Below are positions 1 to 12,047 of a DNA stretch of 64,000 nucleotides, piece after piece. A program made the position numbers and the translations under genes. Below the pieces are notes generated by a model. It worked only from the letters and a program-made list of their open reading frames with translations. It did no database searches and was not told where the DNA came from. Source of the DNA: Pohlia nutans (taxonomy: Eukaryota > Streptophyta > Bryopsida > Bryales > Mniaceae); contig CM040088.1 in the NCBI GenBank assembly GCA_022496805.1, forward strand, positions 42,373,436 through 42,437,435, given 5' to 3'. Numbering within the stretch: position 1 is the stretch's first letter; each line of letters opens with the position of its first letter.

Positions 1-1
1 C

Positions 2-298
2 CGGCCTCGCCGGTCACGGTGGAAAGACTCTAAATCCTCCCCAGGATGTTAATGGAAGAGGACAAAAACTGCCCCTATTTTGAACGTGTAGGAGCCCACC
101 TTAAAAAATAACCTCCTCTTCCAAAGGTTTAAGATTCCCGAGGGGGTTCCCTCGACCAAATTTGAGCCATAGGTCCCAAAATTTGCCAAAAAAGACCCTA
201 GGGTGTCTTAAATGGAAATTTCAGAAAATGGGGCCCATGGGTGAACAATGCTTGCATTAACGTCCGGGGGGCTTTAGAGTCGGGGGTCACGGTGGGCT
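2..298. repeat. Imperfect foldback (MITE-like) at window start
   Basis: The first 40 bases (ggcctcgcc, then tcacggtgg, then gactctaaa) reappear in inverted, diverged form at about 265-300 (gactctaaa complement, cacggtggg, ctgaggcc). This suggests an old inverted-repeat element of about 0.3 kb. No target duplication can be judged because the left flank is cut by the window edge. From 300 to about 1150 I see only AT-rich sequence with no gene. Confidence 0.35.
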
Positions 299-1159
299 GA
301 GGCCAAAAATGGCTTTCGGATGATTTTAAGCATCCGTTGGATTCATGACAAAAGAATGATGAATTTCATCCAAATCTTTTTGTGAAGGTTTTCATTGGTC
401 ATGCCACCTCTTCAAGTTTCAAGTTAAATTTAGGTCATTCAAGCTATTTTTGGATTTTACATGGGATCCCAACTACAAAAGAGTAGTAAAATGGTTCACC
501 ATGTAGTGAATTTTTATTTTTTATTGTTTTTTCGTGCTTAAACTAAATTTGGGCCATGAAAATGAGTTCTATTGCATTTGACCTTACCTAACAAAATGAA
601 GCTTACCAAGTCTAGTCTCTACTCTATTTTGAGTTTTTGGGAAAATCTTAAAATTGATTGTTTTATTCAAGGTACAAGTTTGGTTGGTATTACTATAGTG
701 TAGCATTTTCTAAATTTAAGCACAAGGATGATTTTCATCTATAGAAATGTTTTTCAATGAAAATTACACCTATGGTTAAAAAGCTTTAAAAATTTTAGCA
801 TATTTTTGTAATTGATATTAATTTTCTTTACAACCACTTCAAAAAATCTTAGTAATTTCAAAAATTCACCCAAATTTATGAAAAAATCATGATTTGTAGT
901 AGACACGTGTCTTCATCTACTAAAATATAAAGTTGAACTTTTATCTTATTTACAGTGGCAAAATTGAGTGTTACATGTAAAGCATGATTCGATGGTCGTT
1001 AAGAGCCTCAGTGGCTGATTCCGAAGATTTTGAGGTTGCGTTAAGAAGCCAAATGTGTTGCATGAGGAGTGTGGCCAGTTCTGCAACTGAATATGCTTGA
1101 TTGATTGATTATGACGTTCCCACGATGTTCAAATAAAGTTTCCTCAGCTCTTAATGCAA

Positions 1160-1276
1160 GGGAACGGGCCGCATGCTGCAGGTTTTGTAGCAGCGTGCAG
1201 CCATAAGTCTCGCCCTCCGAGCTCGCCCAAGGCCGTTTGCTGGTGCAAAATCCGTAGCATGCGGCCTGTTCTCTAG
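1160..1276. repeat. GC-rich foldback element
   Basis: The left arm near 1162-1186 (gaacgggccgcatgct, then gttttg) is an imperfect inverted copy of the right arm near 1245-1275 (caaaat, then agcatgcggcctgttctc). A hairpin of about 115 bp would form. It is much richer in GC than its surroundings, which fits an inserted MITE. A solitary TTAA-type end (catttaggggttaa, 1291-1304) follows directly. Confidence 0.45.
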
Positions 1277-1372
1277 TACATAGGCCCCGGCATTTAGGGG
1301 TTAAGGGTTAAATAGAGGAGAGTAGGTGTTGTCACCTTAGTGGTCGAGTAAGACAAGCCTGATTGTATTGTA

Positions 1373-1515
1373 AAGTGGGCGACCCTAGGTCCGAGATGAC
1401 CCTAAACTACCAAGGTGATGGTGGTAAGGTACCCAAACCAAATGGAGAGGTTGGCGGTTCGATTCCCAGCAGTGAAATCGTCTTACTTAGGTAGGATGTC
1501 CTAAAACCACCACCT
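1373..1515 (+). repeat. tRNA-like SINE candidate 1
   Basis: GGTTCGATTCC at 1456-1466 matches the RNA polymerase III B-box consensus exactly, and an A-box-like tgatggtggtaagg lies about 40 bp upstream (1417-1429). That spacing is typical of tRNA-derived SINE heads. No intact cloverleaf can be drawn, so this is not called a tRNA. The 3' end is undefined; 1520-1857 shows nothing I recognise. Confidence 0.4.
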
Positions 1516-1857
1516 CCCCCAATTATGACATGTAGAGCTTTCTTGAGGCCACCACAGTTGAGACTCAAAACCTCCAATTTCACTATTCAAGTAAACCAAT
1601 GGCATGCCAAGCATTGCGAAGAAATAGTGGTGGTTTTGGGTTAGCTCATGAGCGGAATCTAGGAACAACAAAGTGTGAACTTAAGAAATTGGTATGTGAT
1701 GTATGGGTGAGAGGTTACTTTCCACTTTGGAATTTTGTATAAAATTGACAAATGCGAATTAGATGTTGCAAATTTTTGCAATCCTCATCAAAACCTATTT
1801 CGAATGTGGTCATATTTTTTTTTCGAATTTAGCATTGCCAAAAATAGGCCAGATTGC

Positions 1858-2439
1858 TTAACCCCTAAAGGACCGGGGGGTGTTGAACTTAGCTCTTGAT
1901 TTCTTGACTATCTCTTGTAGCAAGCTCATTTCCTCATTGGTGTGGGGTAATTTTGACGATTGGCACCGTTGAAATTAAAGAAGACTTACGTAGCTTTTTT
2001 ATGAAAAAATGATCAACAAAATCGCACAATTTTTGAGAAAATGCCACCGTTGAGAAGATTGATGGAACTTGTTTGGGGTATTTTGTACACATGCTGAAAT
2101 CGGATTGTTCAAAAGTGCTCCAAAAATTCTGAAATTTTTACTGTGAGTAGAAATCATCATTTCAAACATGTGCAAAAATTTTCAAGTAATTTGGATGTGT
2201 GAGGAGGAAGATATGAGGGTCTAAAGTGACGCCTAGATACCCTCCGTGCAACTCAAAAAAATCACCAAAAATCGCTCACTTGATGAATTTCCGATCAAGA
2301 AGTACCTACAGATTCGGCTCTCAAAATGAGCCAGGGTCTCTTTGTTGCTCATCCTACAATTCAAAGTCCAAGAACCCGAATTTCCTCACTTTCTAGTTCC
2401 AGAAGCCGCGTGGGGGCCTTACGGTCCTTTAGGAGTTAA
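1858..2439. mobile_element. TTAA-flanked MITE, family G copy 1
   Basis: Bounded by TTAA on both sides, with inverted ends CCCCTAAAGGACC (left) and GGTCCTTTAGGAG (right). A second copy lies in inverted orientation at 43882-44487. About 580 bp, no coding capacity. The TTAA duplication and CCC-type termini fit the piggyBac superfamily. 2440-2809 shows no gene. Confidence 0.6.
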
Positions 2440-2809
2440 GTTGGTGGTTTTAGGACAATCAGCCATACTTGATTGGGAAAACTTGCTGCGGGTTACAAAA
2501 ATGCAATTCGTGTGTGTAAAAAAAAATTTTAAAAATAAAGTGGGCGACCCCCACTGTAACAGTAACTGAGCTCTGCCACTAAGCCCAAATCAGAGTCCAC
2601 TGACCTGAACGGCTCAAGAGAGTTGGTAGCAGTGAATTTTTTTTCCAATTTTCAATCCAGCTTTTTCCACGATACTCTGGGGTTACTTGGGTGATACTTG
2701 GTGTTACCATGAAGATACCTAAGTAATACCTAAGCAAATTTTGGCTACTTGCCTAACTTTTTCCTAAGTATTTGGCTATTTTTTCTTTCATATTTTCAGG
2801 AATACCACA

Positions 2810-3163
2810 TTAACCCTTAAACGTCAAGAGGGCCTGAATGGAGCAGCCCGGAAGGAATCTAAATTTTTTTGGGCAAAAACGACTCTGCAGTGCACTGCTG
2901 GCTAGCACTGTAGCATTGTAGCACTGTGGCACTGCTGAACTTCAGCTGCCCCAACCTCAAAACTTGTTCAATTTGATAACTTTGATTGCTTACCAACGAT
3001 TCCACACTCTCTCAAATGAGGCGAAAATTTGGAATCTAGATCGCTTTTTCAGTAGCTTTCCAACGCAATAAGTCTCGCTTGATTTGGTTGAGAAATGAAA
3101 CTTTTTCCTCAATTATTCCTTTATAACAAGCCCGTGGGGCTTGCTTTGACGTTTAAGGGTTAA
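2810..3163. mobile_element. TTAA-flanked MITE, family A copy 1
   Basis: TTAA followed by CCCTTAAACGTCAAG at the left, and the near-perfect inverse TTGACGTTTAAGGG then TTAA at the right. 354 bp, non-coding. It shares its right TTAA with the next element. Related copies lie near 16250-16815 and 49749-50257. The structure is that of a piggyBac-like non-autonomous element. Confidence 0.7.
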
Positions 3164-3397
3164 CCCCTAAAGGACCAAAGATTCATGGTTTAAAATGACA
3201 AATTCAATCTATCACATTGTAAAATATATAATTTAGATGGGACCAAATTTTATATCACCAATTGCAGTAAAGAAAATTGCATGCATAGGTCAAAAAAACA
3301 AATAAATTTTATCAAAATAAACCTCACATAGAATCTACTCAAAACTGCTAAAAACAACACGAGTTCCAATTCAGGTTTTTGGTCCTTTAGGGGTTAA
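3160..3397. mobile_element. TTAA-flanked MITE, family B copy 1
   Basis: Starts TTAACCCCTAAAGGACC and ends GGTCCTTTAGGGGTTAA, 238 bp. The interior begins with a motif (gttttaaaatgacaaattc, with small variations) shared by the copies at 3891, 6197 (inverted) and 34528. Directly adjacent to family A copy 1. 3398-3890 contains no gene I can support. Confidence 0.7.
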
Positions 3398-3890
3398 AAT
3401 TAGCCATTGTATTTCAAATGTAGCAATTGGGCTATTCATTTTAGCTGTGAAAATCACCTGTTGGTACAGTAACGTAGTAGCTGAGAGGGCAAGCTCGAAG
3501 GGATTATTTCCAACACACATACATGCATCAATGCCGTCACTAGAAAAGGGCGTCAAGCAGCATCATTCGGGTACGTACGTACGTGTTCGGCTGAGGTGCG
3601 AAATATATTTATATACGAGTGGAGAAGTTCCAGTCTACGTACAGCCCAAGTCATGTCATGTGTAGTTGGCAAAAGGCAAGCGCCAGGGAAAATTCCTATG
3701 CAGTCGTGGACAAGAGAAAAAGCCTGGACCAAGTAAGGCAAAAGGATGAGCTTCTAGAACAAGTCAAGCCTAGGAATGAATCTACATTACCCAGATTCTG
3801 GACTCATGACATGGCTGTAAAAAAGCACTCAAACAGATTCCACTCTACTCCTGGAATCGTGCCCCTACTTATCCTCAAGGCAGCGCCGCT

Positions 3891-4107
3891 TTAACCCCAA
3901 GGACTCGTGGTTTTAAAAATGACAAATTCAATTGATCGTATTGTGGAAAATATAATTCAGAGGGGACAAAATCTTGTATCACTAGAATCACTGATGAACA
4001 TTGCATGTGTTGGTCAAACAAATAAATATGAACAAAAAGAAGTCCACATAAGACCTACTCAAGAAACATGAGGTCCAATTTGGGATTCTTGGTCCTTTAG
4101 GGGTTAA
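3891..4107. mobile_element. TTAA-flanked MITE, family B copy 2
   Basis: TTAACCCCAAGGAC at the left and GGTCCTTTAGGGGTTAA at the right, 217 bp. The interior matches copy 1, including an atcactgatgaacattgcatg-like centre. Non-coding. Confidence 0.65.
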
Positions 4108-4392
4108 CATTCATTGATTTCATTCTGTCATCAAAAACAAATAACATACCGGCTACTATTCATCCCAAACTTGTGGTTGTCTGCTACAGTAACCAAAATG
4201 GATGAATGAAAATTTCAAGAATTATGAAATCCAGCCACTCAATAAAAATTATGAAATTTTAATGATAAAAATTTTGATTTTGATTTTCAGCCACTCAATA
4301 AAAAAATTCAGCCCTCATTAATTTTGAGTTTTTGGCAAAATAGCGCGTGCCTTGGGAATTAGTGTCACACGCACTAAATGGGATAATCAATG

Positions 4393-4526
4393 TAGTAGAA
4401 AGGTGTACTTGGGGTACCAAACTATAGTGCCAAAGGACCATTTGGACACTACCTTGGGCCCAAATGGTCTAGTGGCACCATGCTCTGGCACTACATCTCG
4501 GTGTCCCAAGTACACCTTTTCTATAG
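4393..4526. repeat. CACTA-type foldback relic
   Basis: Left arm gtagtagaaaggtgtacttg and right arm caagtacaccttttctat are inverted copies separated by about 95 bp. The (C)TAGTAGAAA start resembles the CACTAGTAGAAAA termini of the elements at 15028 and 15537. No clear 3-bp duplication is seen. Confidence 0.5.
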
Positions 4527-4853
4527 TTTTTAAAGATTCTTGCGCGATCACAAGGAAGTGGTTATACCGTCTTTGTTTGGATTACAGATGGACCAAGTAA
4601 ATGACATGCGAGCATACGACATTGCATACATACCATCTTATGATAACTACAAGTAGACTGAGAGAAGCTTTCGTGGATACTGGACGAGAAACATCAGTGG
4701 AGTTGAGCAAGTCTTCGGTTGCCGGTCAGCCACCCAAGATGTGATTGCGTGATTATGTACGAAAGAATGCAAAGATTATTCCATTTCTAGATGACTCCAG
4801 CATTACCTGTTTCCCACTAGGAGTGTGAAGGCCAGGTCAGAAATGACGTTTAG

Positions 4854-5426
4854 TTAACCTCAAGGACCAAGGCTGATTTTCCAAGTTCGGTCAGCTCATT
4901 GTGGAATGAGTATTGTTCCTCAATTCTTGAGATTTTTTGTGGTGATACTACTCTTTGTAACGAAGATGGGATGGTAATTTGCGTACATAGGTGATGTATA
5001 AATCAAAAGATACAATCATGCAAAGGTGAAAAACCTAATTGCGGGCAGCTCCTAAAAAATTTCATACAATGAGCTATGCATCTAGATTTTTGCACACAAT
5101 AAGCTAACACCCTCATGCACACAATTGCAAAATTCATTTTACCAAATTTGAGACTAAACTTTGCATTTTCGGCATTTTCAGAAAGTTTCAAATATGGGCA
5201 ACAAGCCAAAAAAAAAGGTGCAACCAACTTTGAAGCTTATAATCTTACTATTGAAGAACCCTGAACGGTTGAAAATTTGTAGGTGGTAATAAATTCAAGT
5301 TTCTTGAAATATCCTACGGTTGGATTGGTCAAAAAGGTCATAGATCAAAAACTATTTGTCTTTTTATGAGAAGGGGTACTTTGGAGTGTTTGGAGAGGAA
5401 CATAGTTGTGGTCCTTTAGGGGTTAA
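4854..5426. mobile_element. TTAA-flanked MITE, family L copy 1
   Basis: TTAACCTCAAGGACC at the left and GGTCCTTTAGGGGTTAA at the right, 573 bp. Its right end is related to the element starting at 61000 (ggacc, then cct.ccaaa, then ctccaaag). Non-coding. 5427-6196 is AT-rich without a gene. Confidence 0.55.
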
Positions 5427-6196
5427 AAACAAGTGATGACTCTTATTTGTTTTGTTTCAAAATCACGATCAAATCACCATATACTATGCGTGGGTGAATG
5501 GCATGGGTACATTCATCCATTTGGACAAATTTTCATCCAATTTGGATGAATTTTACTATAATATTTTGAAAATTAATAATTATTAGAAATACTATGGGCC
5601 ACAATATATGGTGATTTTGGTGTAGTGATGTTGAGTTTTCCACAATGAAATGTTTGTTCCATTTCAAACTTGGGGTTCTTGATGGGTTGTGTTTAGAGCA
5701 TCCACACCCAAGCATGCTCAAACTCACATGCTGAAATTACATATCTATATTTGAAGAATCCTTCAACTTGAAGTTGACTTCCCCAAATGATAAGTAGAAT
5801 GCATAAGATATTCAACTAAACTTGGAGTTGAAGGATCGTTGTTTTGACATGGTAGGATTTAGATCTTGGAAGCTATTTACAAGGGTTCTGAGCATTTTTA
5901 AAAGTCATCTAGTTTGACTATGTGTTGGACGCTCCTAGTGCATGGATGTGGATGCTCTTATAAACTCTATTTCTTAACTTGAGTTTAGGAAGAACATGCA
6001 GTTAACTTAGAGTGGACCGGTCCAATCACTCCAAAAATCGATTCAAATGTGATACCACAAGATTGTTACCAATATAAAATTTAGAAATATTTATATTTCT
6101 AGTTCCATGAAAGCCAAAGTAACCATGTGAAAATCTAATTGTTGACAATGAAGGAAAAATACCAACATCCCTCAAAAATCTCCCCAAATGTTGTTT

Positions 6197-6445
6197 TTAA
6201 CCCCTATTTAAAGGACCAAGAAGCTCAAATTGGACTTCGACATGTTTTTTTTAGCACCTTTGAGTAGGTCCTATATGGACTTCTTTTTTTGTTCAAATTT
6301 ATTTTTTCTTTGACCGAACACATGAAATGTTCTTCACTAATTCCAATGATATAAAAATTGATCCCATCTTAGTTATATTTTTCACAATATGATCAATTGA
6401 ATTTATCATTTTAAAACCACAAATCTTTGGTCATTTAAGGATTAA
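6197..6445. mobile_element. TTAA-flanked MITE, family B copy (inverted, diverged)
   Basis: TTAACCCCTATTTAAAGGACC at the left and a worn tcatttaaggattaa at the right. The interior is the reverse complement of the family B copies at 3160 and 3891. 249 bp, decayed. Confidence 0.55.
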
Positions 6446-6511
6446 TTAAAAAAAGTTATGTTTAGCCAAACATCACATATAACATTGAACTCATTTTCTT
6501 ATCCCACTGGT

Positions 6512-7101
6512 TTAACCCCTAAACGTCGCAGGGTGTCCCCAAAATTGACAGTTTGAGAAAAATCATTATAAATTACTATTTAGAAGAATATTTAAGTATT
6601 GTTATACAGATGAAAGTTGTAGATATTGAATTTTAGATTCCATCCGTACGGTTAGATTCACCAATGTCATCACTGATATTTTATTATGAAATTTCAAAGT
6701 TATAATTAAAATTTCCTTCTAACTGATTTGATTACAAACAAAATATTGATATTTTTTGAGTAAAATTTGTTGGAATGGATTTAATATGAGATACTCTTGA
6801 AATGGTGATTTTTTGAAAATTTTGTGTTACTTCAATTTATGGCCTCATTTTAGCAAGCCCACTTTTGAACTAAAGTCAATGCAATTTTGGCTTGGTCAAC
6901 TGCTTGACATACTTCCACATTTGTAATCTAAAAAAAATATGTACCCTAGTAACACCAAATCCAATCATTAGATAGGACAACAACTTCATAAAGTATTTTT
7001 TAAAAATTGAATGAATTTCATCCATGAAGTAATGTGAGTGTAGAGTGATCTGGAATCCGTTCGTTGTCCAGAAACTGGACGCTGGGACGTTTAGTGGTTA
7101 A
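6512..7101. mobile_element. TTAA-flanked MITE, family C copy 1
   Basis: TTAACCCCTAAACGTC at the left and GACGTTTAGTGGTTAA at the right, 590 bp. Its inverted counterpart at 50617-51205 has almost the same length. Both carry tctagtttctgga or its complement at the same subterminal place. Non-coding. 7102-7586 is unremarkable apart from poly-T. Confidence 0.7.
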
Positions 7102-7586
7102 AAACCTACATTTTACTTCATGGCTCCGTGTCTTATGTGGCCATGGCTTGAGTTTTGGGTTCTGGTGCATTTCATGCCTGGCAACTCTTCTAGAAACTTG
7201 GTAGGAGGAATCTAATTTTGAAAAATCCATGGAAAAGGCCAAGGATGGAATCTGGGTTTTTTTTGGTTTTTTTTTCTTCTTCTTCCTTGAAACATGGAAT
7301 CTGGGTTTCCAGAGAGTTGACTGGAAGGAGGCAAGAGGGAGAAGAAAAATTTCACTTGTCCCATAGGCAACTCTGAACTCCTTTTTATCACTCTCTTGTG
7401 TAACATTCTGGTACAGTCTGCCCTCCATAATATGACGTTTCATAATATGATCGCACTTCATAATATGACACTCCATAAATACTCCCTCCATCTCATAATA
7501 GATGATGTTTTTGACAAAAAAATTGTCCCAAATTACTTGACGCAAATAAATAATTTATTTAATTTGAAATTGTTGTTTTACGGATT

Positions 7587-8162
7587 CTAACCCCTAAATG
7601 TCTGGAGCCCTCTCCAAATTCGGCAATTTTGTAAAGATGCATTCTAAAATGCAACTAAGAGGCATATTTTGAACTTGATGTATGAATAAAAGTTGTACAT
7701 TATGAATTTTAGATTCTATCCATACAGTTAGATCTATGATTGCTATCACCAATATTTTTATATAAAATTTGAAACTCAAAATTCAAAACTCTTTTGTAAT
7801 TCAATTATGAATAAGATATTGACAATTTGTGGATGAAATTTGTTGTGATTGGTTGAAATGTAATATTCTAAATGTAGTGATTTTTGGAGATTTTTTGGTT
7901 GATTAATGTTATGAGTTGCCTTTCTTAAGAGCACTATTACACTGAAATCTTCGAAATTTTTGGTGAATCACTACAACATGAAATGAGGCATAAAAATTTC
8001 ACAAAACATCCCCTTTCTAATCGGATCATACATGCATGAAGCTAACTTCCCATAAAATCTATAGTTAAAAATCCACACTGCAAAAGTGCATGACAAAAGC
8101 AAAAACATGGATGAAATGTGTACATCGTTCAAAAAATGAACGCTCATGTAGTTAAGGGCTAA
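7587..8162. mobile_element. MITE, family D copy with CTAA flanks
   Basis: 576 bp, homologous over its length to the elements at 52169 (same orientation) and at 29997 and 33011 (inverted). The ends are CCCCTAAATGTC and agttaaggg, but the flanking tetranucleotide is CTAA on both sides instead of TTAA. Non-coding. 8163-8794 shows nothing I recognise. Confidence 0.6.
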
Positions 8163-8794
8163 CAAAGCAAAATTACAAGACAAGTGCACATGGAGTGTTT
8201 TCTATTTGTGGAGCTTGTCTTTGCTCATGTGTGGACCACAACAACATATGAGGTAGCTAAAATCAATGCTAGCATATGTTTGTTGCATCAAATAACACAT
8301 TGCAAGGAGCATCACGATGTTAACATATGCCACACATAGTATCGAAGCAATAGCTTTGATAGACAACTAATCTAAAATATGAACTTATTGTATTTAGAGA
8401 TTTGATGAAATCTTTCTAGTTTGCTTTATTTTTCTATTTTTTTCAAAAGCATCATCTATTACAGGACGGAGGAAGTATGACAATATTATTGTTTCAAGGA
8501 ATACGTATGTGACAAGTCATTTCTATGACTAATCCATGGTTGCCACCTTGAAGTTAAGACTTTCCAAACATGTCATAATAGAGAAGAACAATTGTGTGTG
8601 CGTGGAATATTGAATGTTGTGTACACATGTGATTGAAGAATCTCCTCATGTCATATCCTAAGCTCATATACATTACCGTTGCCAAAGGTTTGACATGAAT
8701 AGAGTTATGAATGTACTATGAATCACTACTCTCTAAAAACTCGCAATTTTAGAAATTTTGTTATCAAATGGTGAAAGGTAACCAGTCAATTGAT

Positions 8795-9064
8795 TACCGT
8801 AGTACCATGGCTAGGTCACCACCCCACGAACGAATATTTATTTTATTTTAAAAAGGTTCGTTCCTCAAAAAATGAATTTCTTGATTTTCATCTTGAGCAA
8901 AATAATGTTAAAAAATGGTCCAAAATGGACAAAAATAGCTTAGAAAGAGCAAAATTAGCTTAAAATAATTTATTCTATTTCAGTGTTTTTGTCCTCATAA
9001 TTTCCGATTTTTTACGTTTTTTATTTTTTGAATTATTTTTTGTGACCTAACTAGTTCTAGCAGG
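8795..9064. mobile_element. MITE family K, copy 1 (diverged right end)
   Basis: The left end taccgtagtaccatggctag and the interior gttcgttcctc then aatgaatttcttgatt match the intact copy at 58273-58570. The right end has decayed (tgtgacctaactagttctag). Non-coding. 9065-9640 shows no gene. Confidence 0.55.
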
Positions 9065-9684
9065 GCTCCTTTGTCTCTTACAAAAATAGGGGCCTACTAC
9101 TGAGGTATCTGTGACGACTTCAATTAAAATTCCTAGTCAAGAGTAGATGGAATTTTTTCTATTTCTTTGATGGGGTATCATAAAATGAGAGGTAATTTTA
9201 CTGCTTCTCATTGGAGTATGCTAATCGTAACTAGATGAGAATCATCTATATCTCAACCATGAATATCATACTCAACTATTAATTCCATTTCGTCACTTTT
9301 AAATATCTAAATGCCTCATGGCATGTTGCCAATGCCTAATAATGAATCTAAAGTGGCACCTTGAAAATTAATTATTTTGCTATATGGGTATACAAAATTG
9401 ATCATAATGTAATGATTGTAATCATTTTCTAAGGTTAACGAGAATAAGGACTTTAGAATAAATGCATGCTTGTATTTAGAGCTCTTCTAAAGGCTTTGAA
9501 AAACATCTCGACAAACACTCGTATTAAAGAAGCTTATGTGATTTGAAAACGAGAGAAGCTATGAGCATATCGTATTGTTTGGAGGTTTAGACTCAAATGT
9601 ATCAATATTCATAAGTGTAAAGCAATATGATGGGGCTCAAACATGGGCCGGGGTGGGGGGCCTTGAGATTCCACTATTAGAACT

Positions 9685-9790
9685 TGTGCGTGGCTTGGGG
9701 GAGCTTCTCTTGCATTGGAAAGGTTCAAGGATTGAATCTCTCAGACAACACAAAGCATTGTGGTTGGTCAAGAACAAAGGAGCATAAACT
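9685..9790 (+). repeat. tRNA-like SINE candidate 2
   Basis: A-box-like tggcttgggggagc at 9691-9704 is followed about 25 bp later by a B-box-like ggattgaatctc at 9729-9740, the arrangement of a polymerase III internal promoter. A short open frame crosses it but has no recognisable protein features. Boundaries are uncertain; 9790-10460 is AT-rich with no gene. Confidence 0.35.
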
Positions 9791-10463
9791 CGTTTTCGCC
9801 ACCTTTCAAGTTAAAAACCCAGTTATGCCTTGTCTTTCCTCTTGTGGAAATTTTAACTCCACTTAATTTTTTTAATTTTTGGCACAAAATGAAAGAAATT
9901 AATTGCAAAGAGATTTTGCCCAAAATTTATGGATAACTCTATTTGCAGTTTCGAAAATGGAAAATACTTTCAATGAAACCCTCTTTCATTTGCTCCAAAA
10001 TTAAATAAAATTGCAAAATTACTTTCAACTGGACGGCCTTCAACTTGAAATGTGGACATTGCTTTTGGAAATAATTGAAAGCAATGGGATTTAGTTGCAT
10101 ATACCAAGAAAAATCTCAATACCTCAATTAGTTGGAGGGCAAGGTTGGCACATTTATATGGAATATTGTTTTTATATTTCCATATAATAAGGTTCTGCAT
10201 ATCAAGGATTTTTTTCAATTTTTATTTATTTATTTTTCACCACAAATTTATTCTCTTGAAAATTTTAATTTCCCCAAAAATAAATTACGTGCATTATGAA
10301 CAAATTTGCTTATATTGTCATGCACGTTAGTTTGCAACACTAATCATATTATTTTGTGATTTTTGAAAATTCATCATACCTTCTACAACCTAGCAAAAAC
10401 CTACTTAGTGACAAAAATCACTATATTCCATGTTATACAACCCAAAGACCACTTGAGATTTCA

Positions 10464-10616
10464 TAGTAGAAAGGGGATCTTTAAGCACAAAGGAATAGTG
10501 TTAGAGCGTGGTGCCCAAGGCCCATACTAGCACCAAGTAAGTGCCAACATGAGCATTTGGGCACCATCCTCTAACACTACCCATTAGTGCCCAAAAACAA
10601 CCCATTCTACTAGTGT
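10464..10616. repeat. CACTA-type foldback relic
   Basis: Begins catagtagaaaggg and ends cattctactagtg. Internal inverted segments (gtgttagag with ctctaacac; gtgcccaa with ttgggcac) give a hairpin of about 150 bp. A diverged relative (ggcaccaaggaatagtacc) lies at 13060-13320. 10616-11858 holds no gene I can support. Confidence 0.45.
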
Positions 10617-11858
10617 CTTTTAAAATTATAGACAATGGATTAATTTCAAATTTTAACATAGTTTGCCTTAAAAACTACCTCGACAACCATATGGTCATAC
10701 AAGGAATTTTCTCAATACATTTACAAAATTCAATGTTTGAAAAGAAAAACCTACAAAAATGCTACAATTAGAGCGAGGAATACAAACTTTGAGACCAAAA
10801 CTACGAGGAATAAATGCTTAGAAAACCGAAATAAATTAAGAAGCCATTCGTTCAAGACCTCACACCAAAGCGGATCCACAAGACAATAGTTTGGAAATTT
10901 GTTTTTGTCACTCCACACTACCCAACAAAGAGAAACAATTTCCTTCATAAACTATTAAAATATAAAAATAAGGAACACAAAAGGCCTTTAATAAATTCCT
11001 CTTTCAAATTTTTAAAAAATCACAATTTCATTAATTTGCTAGAACCCTACCCTGATTTCAACGTTCATTTTCACAGTAGGAGAATTTGTCCATTTGCCCT
11101 AAACCCTAAAAGCCAACTGAACAGAAACAACTTTGCAACCTTCACAGGTAACCAATCATTTTTCATTTTTTACACAAATAAAATTTTACTATCACTGCAA
11201 AAGCAAAAATGTCAATTTCTTCTGTTTTTTTTATTTTAAATAAAATAAAATACAAACTCTCTTCCTAAAAGTTGGCCGGCACCCCCCAATTTTTTGGTTG
11301 TATGTAAATGAATGAATACTGTCATACAATCTACTAGCCGTAGGCTGTATTAACTAAGTACAGTACAAAAGTCTCCATGCAAAACAACCTGAATTGCAAG
11401 AAACAAAAAACTTGAAAATGAGAACAAAAAAACAAAGGGCAGGGTAATGGGAACCATTCATTGTGGTACTTGAGTCAGAGACCGTTTGTACCAGGTAGGT
11501 AGTACCTACTCATTCACAGGTACCGGTAACTGAATAACAGCTAGTCTCCCTTCAAATTTCAAATTATAACGGCATTGTTTTCTCCGCCCTGGTGGGCCCC
11601 ATTCACTACTCTATTGTGTAGCTCATGATATTTGTATTTTTTCATTTTTTCTCTCCTACATAGGCATCGGAAGTAGCGGGAAATGACACTTTATTTACAA
11701 GGTCATCGTTCTTCTTCTACAAAATATAATTAGGGCATGCGTATGACTATAGGGAGCGGCAATGAGGAGTGAGCAGCAAAGAAAATCGCATTTATTGTTT
11801 GCCACATCACCAATAAAGTGAGGTTTTTGTCACATTGCAAAGAAAGACAGATAAAAGC

Positions 11859-12047
11859 CTAAATTTGAGGAACTACCGTGCAAACTTCCCCAGTAGAGAC
11901 TTGTTGTTGTGAGTGGGCCATTGTAGGACACCTAGGATTATTTTTCATCCATGAAAGAATGACATGTACAAATGCCGTTGCCACAAGTATGAAGGCACAA
12001 GAGGCAATACTAACTCCGTCAACCAATAGAAAACTACCAGGATGCAA
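11859..12047 (-). pseudogene. Possible orphan terminal exon of a membrane protein
   Basis: An open frame of about 62 codons encodes one strongly hydrophobic helix (roughly residues 12-33, FILVATAFVHVILSW), then a polar tail with MKNNPRCP and TMAHSQQQ. Composition and residue order look coding rather than random. It has no ATG of its own, so it could be a last exon or a gene remnant. The arrangement (one helix, then a polar Gln-rich end) loosely recalls the C terminus of small plant membrane proteins such as DUF1218 members, but I do not recognise it with confidence. No upstream exon was found within 1 kb. Confidence 0.22.

Noticed and set aside
1450..1470. Functional tRNA gene at the B-box match
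   Set aside because: No acceptor stem or anticodon arm can be formed around it.
3560..3590. Short cgtacgtacgt run as a regulatory site
   Set aside because: A simple tetranucleotide repeat with no gene nearby.
7018..7545. 175-codon minus-strand frame
   Set aside because: It crosses the end of a TTAA MITE and low-complexity poly-T sequence; composition is not protein-like and the frame is not kept in the related copy at 50.6 kb.
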